Part shown: piece by piece, positions 16,469 through 25,595 of the stretch
Position numbering within the stretch: the stretch's first letter is position 1
Layout of the letters: every line of letters starts with the position of its first letter
NCBI GenBank assembly: GCA_903830945.1
Contig: CAIKVT010000069.1
Location: 124,001 to 188,000 of the forward strand
Origin: an uncultured Elusimicrobia bacterium
GTDB lineage: Bacteria > Elusimicrobiota > Elusimicrobia > UBA1565 > UBA9628
Length of the DNA stretch: 64,000 bases
Reading direction: 5' to 3'
Notes under the pieces: generated by a model
Told to the model about the DNA's origin: nothing
Database searches by the model: none
Seen by the model: only the letters and a program-made list of their open reading frames with translations
Made by a program: the position numbers and the translations under genes

Positions 16469-16504
16469 GATTCTAGCGGATTTGGAAGGAAAAGTCCTAG
16501 AATC
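16469..16504. promoter_or_regulatory. Symmetric divergent promoter region with 8-base inverted repeat
   Basis: GATTCTAG (16469-16476) and CTAGAATC (16497-16504) form an exact inverted repeat in the 49-base divergent gap. Each arm contains TAGAAT in the outward direction. On the plus strand TAGAAT (16498-16503) is six bases before ATG 16510; on the minus strand TAGAAT (16475-16470) is nine bases before ATG 16460. The symmetry suggests two back-to-back -10 elements with minimal leaders, or an operator overlapping both. Confidence 0.5.
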
Positions 16505-16509
16505 TCCCT

Positions 16510-17787
16510 ATGCCGCAGTCTTGGCGAAAGTTCCTCGACCGCATCTTCTTCGAAACTCCCGATTGGGCCTGGCTGCTCCTGGCGCTCGGTCTGCGCTTGG
16601 CCTTCGCCTGGAAGCTCGGCGGCCGCTTCCATCAGACCGATGAAGCGGGGTTCGACGCAGGCGCCTGGGCCCTGGCCACGACAGGGACACTCGGCCAAGA
16701 CGGCGCGCGTTGGGCGGTCCCTCCCATACCCAGCGCATTCTTCGCCCTGTGGTTCCGCCTCTGCGGCCACAATCTTCTCTATCCACGGCTGGCGCAGGCC
16801 TTCGTGTCCGCAGGCACGGCCTGGTCCCTGGGGCGCATGACCGCGAGCCTCAGCGCCTCTCGGACGGCCGGGCGGTTGGCCTTCATCATGGCCGCGGTCT
16901 ATCCCTTCTTCATCTACTACTCGGGCACCCTCCTTTCCGAGACCCTGTATCTGGCGGCCGTGGTGCCGGGCCTCTGGTGGCTCTGCAAGAGCCTCCAGGA
17001 GCGCGGCGCCTCCTGGCGCCTGCCCGCGGCCGGAGGCTTGTCCCTGGCCGCCGCAGCCCTGTGTCGGCCCGAAGCCATGCCCATCGCCGTATTGCTCTGG
17101 CTGGCGGGCCTGGTTGCCTGGCTCCTGGGCCGCTGGAGCGGACGAGCGTTATGCGCCGCGGTCCTGGCCTGGGCGTTGCCCCTGACGGCCTGGTGCGCCC
17201 GCAACCGCGCCGCGGTCGGATCCTTCGCATTAGACCTCCACGGCGGCATCACCATGCTCCATGGGACCCTGTTGTTCGACGAAAACGAAAAAGACACGGC
17301 GATGGCCATGGCCGCCGTGGAAAAGATGTCGTTCTATCAGCAGAGCCTGTCTGTGCCCATGCCCGAGCGCGACCGTCTCTATCTACGCCAAAGCCTGTCA
17401 TTCATGCGCGAAAACCCCGGCCGCGTAGCCCGGCAGTGGCGCCGCAAGTTCGTGAACTTCTGGAGATTCTATCCGCGCACGGACAAGACCTACCTCGAGG
17501 CTTCCTACAGCCATCCGAGCGCGGGCCTGAGCCGCGCGGCCTTAGTAGCCGTGAGCCTCGCCTGCGAGCCTGCGCTCATCATCGGCGGATTCTGGGGACT
17601 CTGGGGTCTGCGGCGGCGCTGGAGGGAGCTCTACCCGCTGGGGTTCTTCCTGCTCGGGACCATGGCTATCCACGTGGTCAGCGTCAGTCAGATGCGCTAT
17701 CGCCTCGCCGTCATGCCCATCCTGATCCTGGGCCTGGCCGCGAGCCTCATGCCGCATGATACAATGATCGCAGAGCGCCCGAAATGA
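16510..17787 (+). CDS. GT39/ArnT-type membrane glycosyltransferase
   Basis: 425 residues with about ten hydrophobic segments. An acidic pair follows the first transmembrane helix (RFHQTDEAGFDAGAWAL), as in dolichol/undecaprenyl-phosphate-dependent GT-C enzymes. Later loops have YYSGTLLSETLYL and RPEAMPIAVLLW. Such enzymes transfer a sugar from a lipid-phosphate donor to lipid A, protein or glycan on the outer face of the inner membrane. No ribosome binding site precedes the ATG, and a TAGAAT hexamer ends six bases before it, so the message is probably leaderless. Overlaps the radical SAM gene by ATGA. Confidence 0.8.
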   Translation: MPQSWRKFLDRIFFETPDWAWLLLALGLRLAFAWKLGGRFHQTDEAGFDAGAWALATTGTLGQDGARWAVPPIPSAFFALWFRLCGHNLLYPRLAQAFVSAGTAWSLGRMTASLSASRTAGRLAFIMAAVYPFFIYYSGTLLSETLYLAAVVPGLWWLCKSLQERGASWRLPAAGGLSLAAAALCRPEAMPIAVLLWLAGLVAWLLGRWSGRALCAAVLAWALPLTAWCARNRAAVGSFALDLHGGITMLHGTLLFDENEKDTAMAMAAVEKMSFYQQSLSVPMPERDRLYLRQSLSFMRENPGRVARQWRRKFVNFWRFYPRTDKTYLEASYSHPSAGLSRAALVAVSLACEPALIIGGFWGLWGLRRRWRELYPLGFFLLGTMAIHVVSVSQMRYRLAVMPILILGLAASLMPHDTMIAERPK

Positions 17788-19178
17788 AGGTACTTCTCAT
17801 CATCCCGCCCTATAGAGAAACCATCTACAGTGGTTCAAAAATACGAGCCGGGGTCCCCGCGTCGCCCCTGCTTGGGATTTCCGTTCTGGCTGGTGCGCTC
17901 TTGCGCGACCAGCACGAAGTCCGGGTGCTCGACCTCAACCTGTGCGCCGATTTTCGACCACGGTTGGCCGAGGCGCTCTCCAGCGACCGGCCGGATTACG
18001 CCGGCATAACCTTCGTCACGCCGCTTTTCCAGAACATGAATCTCGTAGCGGGCCTGATCAAGGAACACAGCCCCAAGACCGTGGTCATCGGAGGCGGACC
18101 GCACGCATCGGCGATGCCCAAGGAAACGATGGAGTCCTCGCGGCTCGATCTTTTGGTTATCGGCGAGGGCGACCTCGTTCTGCCGGAGATCGTCGCCGGA
18201 AAAAGTCTTTCCGCGATCCAGGGGATCGCCTACCGCCAAGGCACGGAGATCATTGTCAACCCGCCGAGGGCGCCCATTATGGATCTCGATGCGCTGGCAT
18301 TCCCGGCATGGCATCTGTACGACGTGCCAAAATATCGCTCGCCCGGCGCCATGGCCAGAAAAAACCCGGCGGGCTGGATCGAAACCAGCCGCGGCTGTCC
18401 GTTCGACTGTTGCTATTGCAACAAAAGCGTCTTCGGACGCTCCTTCCGGGCCAAATCGCCGGACCGTGTCGTACAGGAAATCCGTCACACCCTCAATGCC
18501 GGATTCAACGAGATCCATATCGCAGATGACATGTTCACCACCGATGTGGAGCGAGTGAAGACCATCTGCCGCAAGCTGCTGTACCAGAACATGAGATTCC
18601 CCTGGTCCACGGTCACGGGCATCCGGGTCGATCGTGGCGACCAGGAGATGTTCGACCTGATGGCCAAGGCCGGATGCTACCGCGTGTCTTTCGGCATCGA
18701 ATCGGGAAACCAGGCCATCCTGGACCGTATCGGAAAAGGCATCCGCATCGAACAGGTCGAAAACGCGGTGAGCATGGCGAAAAAGGCCGGTCTGGAGACC
18801 TTCGGATTCTTCGTCCTAGCCCTCCCTGGCGAAACCGTCACGACCATGCGGGAGACGATAGCCCTCGCCTGCCGGCTCGACCTGGACTGGGCGAAGGTGA
18901 GCGTCATGACGCCTATCCCGGGCAGCAGGATCTACCGTGAGCTTGAGGCCCAAGGACGCCTGCGCATAAAAGACTGGTCGAAATTCAACGTCTATATGCC
19001 GACCAACGAAATTTTCGAACACTCAGAGTTGGACTGGCCAACGATAGACCGCTACTTCCGATCCTTCTATCGAGAATTCTATTTCAGACCACTCCCAATC
19101 TTCCGCCGACTCATCAGCGGCATCCGGCACGGCACCATCGGTTCGGATATCCTGCAGTTCCTCAGGACGGACTGGTAG
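17784..19178 (+). CDS. B12-binding radical SAM protein
   Basis: 464 residues. The N-terminal 150 residues form a cobalamin-binding Rossmann domain (LLIIPPYRETIYSGS at the start, then FVTPLFQNMN and VVIGGGPHASAMP). The radical SAM core follows, with the CxxxCxxC cluster in SRGCPFDCCYCNKSVFG, IHIADDMFTTD, and FGIESGNQAILDRIGKGI. It is a class B family member; many of these methylate unreactive carbon or phosphorus, others modify lipids or glycans. Location in a glycan cluster and tight coupling to a GT39 enzyme suggest a surface-polymer or lipid substrate. That substrate is inferred only. Confidence 0.9.
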   Translation: MKVLLIIPPYRETIYSGSKIRAGVPASPLLGISVLAGALLRDQHEVRVLDLNLCADFRPRLAEALSSDRPDYAGITFVTPLFQNMNLVAGLIKEHSPKTVVIGGGPHASAMPKETMESSRLDLLVIGEGDLVLPEIVAGKSLSAIQGIAYRQGTEIIVNPPRAPIMDLDALAFPAWHLYDVPKYRSPGAMARKNPAGWIETSRGCPFDCCYCNKSVFGRSFRAKSPDRVVQEIRHTLNAGFNEIHIADDMFTTDVERVKTICRKLLYQNMRFPWSTVTGIRVDRGDQEMFDLMAKAGCYRVSFGIESGNQAILDRIGKGIRIEQVENAVSMAKKAGLETFGFFVLALPGETVTTMRETIALACRLDLDWAKVSVMTPIPGSRIYRELEAQGRLRIKDWSKFNVYMPTNEIFEHSELDWPTIDRYFRSFYREFYFRPLPIFRRLISGIRHGTIGSDILQFLRTDW

Positions 19179-20151
19179 TTCGGTCAGGCCGGACCGCGTA
19201 GACCTCAAGACATCCCCCGCTGCGCAGACTGGCGCTGAGCAAGCTATAAAGAAACGCCAGCGCTGCCAAGGGAGGTCCCGCCAAGGCCAGCACGCAAGCA
19301 TCGTAAACCCGCGACGCGGCAGAGCTCTCAAGCGCGACCGGGAACCCCTTCAACCGTCGATAGAGGAAGTTCTTCTCAATGGAGAGGACATTGAGCACGC
19401 TCTGCATGAATCCGAAAGGATTATACTCCCAAGAAAAATGGCTGGTTTGGCGCAAGCTGAGCCCGCAGCGCTCCAACAGATGCGTCAAGGTCTGCGGACT
19501 AAAGTGATACTGGTGCCGCGGCAGCTCGAGGTGGAACCAATTCCCCCGGAACAGCCGGCACTCAAGGCTCTCCACGTTGGGGACCGCGATGAATACGAGG
19601 CCCGCCGGGCTCAAGATTCTGCGGACCTCGCACATATAGGCCACGGGGTCATCGATGTGCTCCAATGAGTGCCACAGGGTCACGACGTCGAAATATCCTT
19701 CCGGCAATCCGCAGTCGGTCAGCGACTCGTCCCGGATGTTCAACCCGGGCCTCTGCCGGGCGCGCTCGGCCCCGGCACGGGAGGTCTCGACACCCCACGC
19801 CTCCCAGCCACGCCGGCGCATCGCAGCCAAAAAGGCCCCGTCGCCGCAGCCGACGTCCAAGACGCGCCGGCCGCGCAGTCGACGCTCGATCTTCGCGGCG
19901 CGTCGGTCCGACAACCAGGCCACGACACCCTCAATGAGGCGGGCCAGCCCCAGCGGGGGCTTTCGGTAGTACTCTGGAAAATAAAAGCGCTCCAGCTCGG
20001 CGTCCGAGAGCTTCGGGTCAAGGAAGACTAGGCCACAAATCCGGCAGCGCGCAAGAACGAAAGGCTGCTCCGTCAGGCCGTTGGGCTCCCGGCAGGAGAA
20101 TAGACGTACCGTATCTTGGCTGCCACAGAGCCGGCAAGCAGTAGGATCCAT
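19162..20151 (-). CDS. Class I SAM methyltransferase with N-terminal zinc ribbon
   Basis: 329 residues. It opens with a four-Cys ribbon (CRLCG about residue 6, CRICG about residue 31). Then comes the methyltransferase domain with motif I VLDVGCGDGAFL, WHSLEHIDDP and LSPAGLVFIAVPN. The last 60 residues contain a hydrophobic helix pair (LALAGPPLAALAFLYSLL), suggesting membrane association. This two-part layout is common in O-antigen and polysaccharide clusters. It converges with the radical SAM gene and overlaps it by 17 bases. The start has AGGAGGG about 15 bases upstream, with a TATAGA hexamer further out. Confidence 0.85.
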   Translation of the reverse strand: MDPTACRLCGSQDTVRLFSCREPNGLTEQPFVLARCRICGLVFLDPKLSDAELERFYFPEYYRKPPLGLARLIEGVVAWLSDRRAAKIERRLRGRRVLDVGCGDGAFLAAMRRRGWEAWGVETSRAGAERARQRPGLNIRDESLTDCGLPEGYFDVVTLWHSLEHIDDPVAYMCEVRRILSPAGLVFIAVPNVESLECRLFRGNWFHLELPRHQYHFSPQTLTHLLERCGLSLRQTSHFSWEYNPFGFMQSVLNVLSIEKNFLYRRLKGFPVALESSAASRVYDACVLALAGPPLAALAFLYSLLSASLRSGGCLEVYAVRPDRTTSPS

Positions 20152-20244
20152 AAGGTGGTCTGCCCTCCTGGGAAGGCTGCGCGGGTAATTCTATATCATT
20201 TCTCCCCTCGGACACGCGAGCCGCGCTGAACGCGACGAAAATAG

Positions 20245-20250
20245 TATATT
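20245..20250 (+). promoter_or_regulatory. TATATT -10 element, leaderless spacing
   Basis: TATATT ends six bases before ATG 20257, placing the expected transcription start at the start codon. No ribosome binding site lies upstream. Same spacing as at 16498, 52057 and 59387. Confidence 0.5.
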
Positions 20251-20256
20251 AGCCGA

Positions 20257-22083
20257 ATGTATGGAGTCCCGATGCGGACCAGTTGGGATCGGATCGTTTG
20301 GCCATGGTTGACAGGCCTTGTGGTCGCAGCCGCTCTCTGCTCCTCCTACCTGCTCATGTTCTCATGCCGCAAAGCATGGCAGAGCCACTACCCGACGCTG
20401 GCCTGCGCATGGTCGAATAACGGCCGCTTCACGGTCCTTGGGATGTTGGGCACAGAAACCACTTATGAGGAACTTGCCTACGCCGCCCGCGCCCAAGAAG
20501 TAACCGATCACCTCATTCCTTTCGATCCCTTTATCAAGGAAAACCGAAGCTTCCGCATGATGGTCCCCGATTACCTAACCTACAGGATCATCGGCATCGC
20601 CCGTCTCGCGGCCGGAGACATGAGCTGGGCCTGGCTGACGATGCGATTCTTCTGCTGCTGGCTATGGTTCATCCTGGTCTACGCCATCTGCCTGGAACTG
20701 ACACAGGCGCGAAGCGTGTCGTTCTTCTGCGCAAGCTTCGTCACTTGCCAAAGCTACATATTGACCTTCCTATTCGTTACGAACTTACACTGGGGGATCG
20801 GTTGGAATACCTGGCTCCAGAACGCCTGGATCATGCTGTCTTACGGACACACGGAAAGTGTATGCCGCCTGCCCAGGCCCGGTTTGACTTACGCGCTGCT
20901 CCTGGCGGCGATACTATTAGCGGCCAAAAGCGCCGACCGCAAGACCTGGGGCTGGGCAGCAGTCAGCGGAGTCTGCGGCGGCCTGCTCAGCTTCGTCCGC
21001 ATGGACATCTATTCGATCTACTTAGCGGCCAGCTGGGTCTTCGCCTGGGTCTATACCGCGAAGAACCGGTTCTGCTGGCAACCATTCCTGTCCGCGGCAT
21101 TGACCCTGTCGATCGGCCTGCCCTGTATGTACGGAATGTTCCCGATCGATGCGGACTTCGCCGCCCGCTTCATCTCCTTCGGACATTCCCCCTTCCTATG
21201 GGTCCTGCCTTATCTTATCATCGCCTACGGGTTGATCCGCGCGACCTCCGCGCCCCTTCCCTTATTCTTGGCATCCATATTGATAGCCGACTTCTGCCTG
21301 CTCAATATACGGATACTGACGGGACACTATATTTCTCCTTTGAACTGGGCCTACCCGGGCAATATCTGCGCATTCGCAGCCGCGTCATTCTTCCTCCCCG
21401 GCGCCCTGCGCGGCAAAAATCGACTATGGCGCTACGCCGCCACTGTGGCCATCTCCGCCGCTTTCCTGCAAGGTGTCGCGTTCGCCGCGATCCATTACCC
21501 ATTCTACGGCCTTCCCAAGGACTACGACGCGGCCTTGACTTGGCTCAAACGCAACACAATCCGTGATTCCGTGGTCATGACTCTCGATCCAGAGGTGGAT
21601 GGCCTGATCCCTGTCTTTACGCACAGCAAGACGGCCTTGGCGATTCCTTTGGCTATGGTTTCCGACTTCCCTCTGGCCGCGAACGCTTCACGGCTGCTGG
21701 CAATACTGGACTTCTTCGGAGTGAAACGAGACCGCTTTCTCCAAGAATTCTGGGAGGCCCCTCCGCTGGACCGCAGGACGATGGACCAGGTCGACCGGAG
21801 CGCGGAAGTCAAGCTATCTCTCATGTCCTTGACTTTTTTCCATCATAACCCCCCGAATCGGACCCGTCGGCTTCTCGATGAAGCCGCGCGGCAGCCTGCC
21901 GCGCTTCCGGACTTCGATTACGTATGGTCCGGCGATTTCGAACGCCGATATATGGATCCGCAGTTCGCTGTGCGGCGCAACCTTAAGGAAATCTACCGAA
22001 ACCCCTCGGTCGTGCTGTACGAACGCGCGGCCACACCGGTTGCGAACCTAACATCACGCGAAGGCCAAGGCAACCGCCCATGA
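20257..22083 (+). CDS. Polytopic membrane protein, glycan-associated
   Basis: 608 residues with about eleven hydrophobic segments in the first 430 residues and a soluble C-terminal tail of some 170 residues. Layout and length resemble GT-C-type or unknown membrane proteins of polysaccharide clusters. A conserved acidic motif after the first helix is not obvious, so catalytic assignment is not justified. It overlaps the downstream epimerase by ATGA and is followed by a GT2 gene, forming a three-gene unit. The start is supported by a -10 hexamer at leaderless spacing; an in-frame ATG 15 bases downstream is an alternative. Confidence 0.7.
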   Translation: MYGVPMRTSWDRIVWPWLTGLVVAAALCSSYLLMFSCRKAWQSHYPTLACAWSNNGRFTVLGMLGTETTYEELAYAARAQEVTDHLIPFDPFIKENRSFRMMVPDYLTYRIIGIARLAAGDMSWAWLTMRFFCCWLWFILVYAICLELTQARSVSFFCASFVTCQSYILTFLFVTNLHWGIGWNTWLQNAWIMLSYGHTESVCRLPRPGLTYALLLAAILLAAKSADRKTWGWAAVSGVCGGLLSFVRMDIYSIYLAASWVFAWVYTAKNRFCWQPFLSAALTLSIGLPCMYGMFPIDADFAARFISFGHSPFLWVLPYLIIAYGLIRATSAPLPLFLASILIADFCLLNIRILTGHYISPLNWAYPGNICAFAAASFFLPGALRGKNRLWRYAATVAISAAFLQGVAFAAIHYPFYGLPKDYDAALTWLKRNTIRDSVVMTLDPEVDGLIPVFTHSKTALAIPLAMVSDFPLAANASRLLAILDFFGVKRDRFLQEFWEAPPLDRRTMDQVDRSAEVKLSLMSLTFFHHNPPNRTRRLLDEAARQPAALPDFDYVWSGDFERRYMDPQFAVRRNLKEIYRNPSVVLYERAATPVANLTSREGQGNRP

Positions 22084-23132
22084 CGACGTCGACCGCGTCG
22101 GCCCGATCTCGACCCTGGGTCCTGGTGACCGGCGGGGCCGGCTTCATCGGCTCCCATGTGGCGCAAAGGCTGCTAGACAAATACTCAGTGGTCATATTAG
22201 ACGATCTTTCCGGAGGATTCCAGGAGAACGTGCCCACAGGCGCCCGGTTCGTCGCCGGGTCGGTCCTGGACCGACCCCTCCTACGTAGGCTGTTCCAAAA
22301 GCACCGCTTCCGCTATGTCTTCCATCTCGCCGCCTACGCCGCAGAAGGGCTATCCCATTTCATCCGTCATTACAACTATCAGAACAACCTGATAGGCTCC
22401 GTCAACCTCATTAACTTAGCTGTGGAATTTTCCGTAAGACGCTTCGTCTTCGCGTCGTCCATCGCAGTCTATGGGAAGAACCAGCTCCCCATGCGGGAAG
22501 ACCTGACTCCCCACCCGGGAGACCCTTACGGCATCGCAAAATATGCGGTGGAATTGGACCTGCGCGCGGCCCACGATCTTTTCGGCCTGCCCTATACCAT
22601 CTTCCGGCCGCATAACGTCTACGGAGAAAAGCAGAACATCGGAGACCGCTACCGAAATGTGATCGGGATATTCATGAACCAGATCTTGACTAACCGTCCC
22701 CTGAGCGTGTTCGGGGACGGAACGCAAAAAAGAGCCTTCAGCCATATCGACAGCGTAGCCGTTCCTATGACAGACTGCCTGGATCTCCCGCGGACTCAAG
22801 GCCAGATATTCAACGTCGGCGCCGACACTCCCTGCACCGTCAACCGCCTAGCAAGGGCCGTCATGCAAGCGATGGGCCAGACCGCGCGTATCGTCCATCT
22901 GCCGGCACGCGACGAAGTGGTGCATGCCTACGCGAGCCATGCCAAAGTAAAGAAATTTTTTTCCATGCTCCCGCCACTGCCGCTGGATGAAGGATTATCC
23001 CGCATGGCGCTCTGGGCGAAGCAACATGGTCCCCGCAGGACAGAACCTTTCGCGAGGATCGAATTGACCGACCATCTCCCTCCGTCGTGGGCCTCTGAAT
23101 TCAAACTCATGAAACACTCCCATGTGGAATAA
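22080..23132 (+). CDS. NAD-dependent sugar epimerase/dehydratase
   Basis: 350 residues of the extended short-chain dehydrogenase family. It has the NAD motif GGAGFIGSHVAQRL, LDDLSGG, then SSIAVYGKNQLP and the catalytic YxxxK in PYGIAKYAVE, with RPHNVYGE and FGDGTQKRAFSHIDSV later. The pattern is closest to UDP-glucose 4-epimerase-type enzymes, giving nucleotide-sugar precursors for surface glycan. It overlaps the genes on both sides, so it belongs to the 20257-23916 unit. Exact substrate not predictable. Confidence 0.9.
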   Translation: MTTSTASARSRPWVLVTGGAGFIGSHVAQRLLDKYSVVILDDLSGGFQENVPTGARFVAGSVLDRPLLRRLFQKHRFRYVFHLAAYAAEGLSHFIRHYNYQNNLIGSVNLINLAVEFSVRRFVFASSIAVYGKNQLPMREDLTPHPGDPYGIAKYAVELDLRAAHDLFGLPYTIFRPHNVYGEKQNIGDRYRNVIGIFMNQILTNRPLSVFGDGTQKRAFSHIDSVAVPMTDCLDLPRTQGQIFNVGADTPCTVNRLARAVMQAMGQTARIVHLPARDEVVHAYASHAKVKKFFSMLPPLPLDEGLSRMALWAKQHGPRRTEPFARIELTDHLPPSWASEFKLMKHSHVE

Positions 23133-23916
23133 CCGGACCATCAGCGTCGTATTCCCCGCCTACAACGAGGAACCGAACATCGAACAGGCCGTCCGGTCCT
23201 TCCAAGAGCTGGGGGGGAATCGCAACGCGACGCTTATCGACGAAATACTTGTGGTGGACAACAACTCCAAGGACCGGACCGCAGAACTCGCGCGCCAGGC
23301 AGGAGCCAAGGTCATCGCGGAGTCGAACCAAGGCTACGGCAACGCCTTGATCCGGGGGCTGCGCGAAGCCATCGGGGACATGATCGTTCTGGTGGAACCA
23401 GACGGAACATTCGTCGCACAAGACATCTACAAATTACTTGCCTACAGCATCGATGTCGGCATAGTCTGCGGGACCAGAACGACGCGCGAGATGATATGGG
23501 ACGGCGCCAACATGAGCCGACCTCTTCGCGACGGCAACTGGTTGGTGGCCAAGCTCATGGAGGTACTCTACAACACGCCTTCCCTATCAGACTGCGGTTG
23601 TACCTTCCGCCTGATCCACAAGGATGCGGCCCGGGCCATCGCGGGGGACCTACACGTCGGAGGCTCTCATTTCCTCCCGAACATGATCATCGCCGCGCGG
23701 ATGCATGATATCCGGCTCATCGAGATCCCGGTAAGCTACCGAGGCCGGATCGGGGAATCCAAGATAACGGGAACCTGGAAAGGGACCATCAAAACCGCAC
23801 TGGCCATGCTCTTCCTGATCCTGTCTTCTTGGCCGCGCTACCTCCTCCGTAAGCGCCAAGGCCGCCACAATCCTACCGCCCCCCGTCTCAGTCGCAAAAA
23901 CGATAACGCAGGATAG
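23122..23916 (+). CDS. Family 2 glycosyltransferase
   Basis: 264 residues. The GT-A start SVVFPAYNEEPNIEQAV, VVDNNSKDRT and VEPDGTFVAQDI (in place of the usual DxD) are present, with the acceptor region later (GCTFRLIHKDAARAI). It resembles polyprenyl-phosphate glycosyltransferases of the DPM1/ExoM type without the long C-terminal membrane part, although residues about 225-245 are hydrophobic. It starts inside the epimerase end. Its 3' end overlaps the convergent GT2 gene by 29 bases. Confidence 0.88.
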   Translation: MWNNRTISVVFPAYNEEPNIEQAVRSFQELGGNRNATLIDEILVVDNNSKDRTAELARQAGAKVIAESNQGYGNALIRGLREAIGDMIVLVEPDGTFVAQDIYKLLAYSIDVGIVCGTRTTREMIWDGANMSRPLRDGNWLVAKLMEVLYNTPSLSDCGCTFRLIHKDAARAIAGDLHVGGSHFLPNMIIAARMHDIRLIEIPVSYRGRIGESKITGTWKGTIKTALAMLFLILSSWPRYLLRKRQGRHNPTAPRLSRKNDNAG

Positions 23917-24640
23917 CCTTCAGCACGCGCCAGCCATCGCGCCAGAAGCGGATCTTCTTGCCCTCGGCCAGGCTGCGCGCCTTGTAGAAGACCGGCAATT
24001 CCGCGAAGCGCCGGCCTTGCTTAGCCAACTTGGCCGAAATCTCCCAATCGTAATCAAAGCCGTCGCTCCTAAGCGTAAGCGCCTTGAGATCCGCGGTTCG
24101 AAAAACCTTATACATAGTGGCCCCATCACTGAGACGGGTGCCGTAAAGTAGATTGAAAAGTCCCGTGAACAGCACCCCTCCCAGGTTCACAAGGAACCCG
24201 AATAGGCGCTCCGGGCCGCGGAGCCTGCGGAACTGCCAATGCTGAGGCGAAGTCATGACCCGCGAGCCGAACACCACTTCGGCCTCTCCCGCCAGCAAGG
24301 GAGCCAGAAGCTTGGGGGTGTCGGCCGGGTCGTACTCCAGGTCGCCGTCCTGGATGAGCAGGTAGTCGCCAGTGGCCAAGGCTAAGCCGACGCGCACCGC
24401 CGCTCCCTTGCCGCGCGGCCTCTCCTCGTAGACGACCTTCACCCCCACCCTCCCCTCGTAGCCGCGCACGACATCCCGGGTGCCGTCCGTGGAGTTTCCT
24501 TCAACGATGATGATCTCTTGGCCCAGGCCCTTGAGATCCACGGCCAGAACCCGCTCCAACAGGGCCGCCGCCGTAGCCCGCTCGTTATATACAGGCACTA
24601 TGATAGAAAGACAGCGAGAAGGCTTACTTGCTGACATAAA
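23888..24640 (-). CDS. Family 2 glycosyltransferase (DPM/DpgS type)
   Basis: 250 residues from ATG 24640; a longer in-frame ORF to 24808 is inside hddA in another frame and is unlikely coding. It has LSIIVPVYNERATAAALLERV, EGNSTDGTRD, and the metal-binding QDGDLEYDP. FVNLGGVLFTGLFNLLYGTRLSDGATMYKVFR is typical (in part) of polyprenyl-phosphate mannosyl/glucosyltransferases. It is last in the heptose unit and overlaps hddA by 17 bases. It could provide a lipid-phosphate sugar for the GT39 enzyme at 16.5 kb. Confidence 0.88.
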   Translation of the reverse strand, partial: FMSASKPSRCLSIIVPVYNERATAAALLERVLAVDLKGLGQEIIIVEGNSTDGTRDVVRGYEGRVGVKVVYEERPRGKGAAVRVGLALATGDYLLIQDGDLEYDPADTPKLLAPLLAGEAEVVFGSRVMTSPQHWQFRRLRGPERLFGFLVNLGGVLFTGLFNLLYGTRLSDGATMYKVFRTADLKALTLRSDGFDYDWEISAKLAKQGRRFAELPVFYKARSLAEGKKIRFWRDGWRVLKAILRYRFCD

Positions 24641-25595
24641 TGATCTTGGATCCCTCGGGTTCACAGCGGAACGGGATCTCCCGCCAGCCGGCCAGGGCCC
24701 GACGCACGCGCTCTCGCTTGGCCGGCGCGCAAAACAGAAGCAAGAAACCCCCGCCGCCCGCGCCCAAGATCTTGCCACCCGCGGCGCCGTGCTTGCGCGC
24801 CCGCTCATAGGCCTGGTCGATAGCCGGGTTGGAGATGCCCTTGGCCAAACCGCGCTTCAAAACCCAGCCCTCGTGCAAGATTTCCCCCAAAGAGTCCACC
24901 CGACCCAATTGTAGCTCCCGACGCGCGAGTTCGGCCAGCCGGCGCATGCGCCGCAAAACCGCATCGTGGCTGTGGAACCTGGCCCTGGCCCGCCGCAGGA
25001 TAGGGCCGGCCTTGCGGGTCACGCCCGTGTAAAGCAGCAGAAACCGCTGGGAAAGCTGCGCCAAAGTCTTGGGCACGCAGATCAGCGGATCGACTCGAAC
25101 GACCTCGTCCGACATGAACTCCAGGTACTTAAAACCGCCATAGGCCGCGATATACTGGTCTTGCTTGCCGATAGGCTCCCTCAAACGTGAGATCTCTATC
25201 TCGCAAGCCTCGACCGCAAGCTGTTCTGCGGTGACGAACTCTCCTTTAAAGGCGTGCAAGGCGTGCAGGACACCGACCGTGAAGCTCGAGGAAGATCCCA
25301 GGCCAGTACCTCCCACCACATCAGCCATGGAGGTGATCTCGATGCCCTTGGTGATGCCGACCTTGCGCAGGCACTCGCGCAAGATCGGATGGCGGATGGC
25401 GGATACGCTCTTGACCTGCTCGGTGCGGCTGTACTTCAAGATGATGCTGTCGTCAAAATAACGATTGATCGTAATGTACATGTATTTATCGATGGCGGTT
25501 GACAAAACGGCTCCCGGGCTGCGCTGGTAGTACTCAGCGAGATCCGTGCCGCCGCCGGCCAGACTGATGCGGAAGGGAGTGCGCGAGATAATCAT
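24624..25595 (-). CDS. hddA: D-glycero-alpha-D-manno-heptose 7-phosphate kinase
   Basis: 323 residues of the GHMP kinase family. It has the N-terminal ISRTPFRISLAGGGTDL, the phosphate-binding GGTGLGSSSSFTVG, IGKQDQYIAAYGG, and the C-terminal ILGAGGGGFLLLF. The first and third signatures are typical of HddA, which makes heptose 1,7-bisphosphate of alpha configuration. Its neighbours hddC, gmhB and gmhA complete the route to GDP-D-glycero-alpha-D-manno-heptose, used in S-layer glycans and some LPS. Overlaps hddC by ATGA. Confidence 0.93.
   Translation of the reverse strand: MIISRTPFRISLAGGGTDLAEYYQRSPGAVLSTAIDKYMYITINRYFDDSIILKYSRTEQVKSVSAIRHPILRECLRKVGITKGIEITSMADVVGGTGLGSSSSFTVGVLHALHAFKGEFVTAEQLAVEACEIEISRLREPIGKQDQYIAAYGGFKYLEFMSDEVVRVDPLICVPKTLAQLSQRFLLLYTGVTRKAGPILRRARARFHSHDAVLRRMRRLAELARRELQLGRVDSLGEILHEGWVLKRGLAKGISNPAIDQAYERARKHGAAGGKILGAGGGGFLLLFCAPAKRERVRRALAGWREIPFRCEPEGSKIIYVSK

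Noticed and set aside
16710-17759. Plus-strand ORF of 349 codons overlapping the GT39 gene
   Set aside because: Arg/Pro/His-rich shadow frame without hydrophobic segments or motifs; the GT39 frame explains the region.
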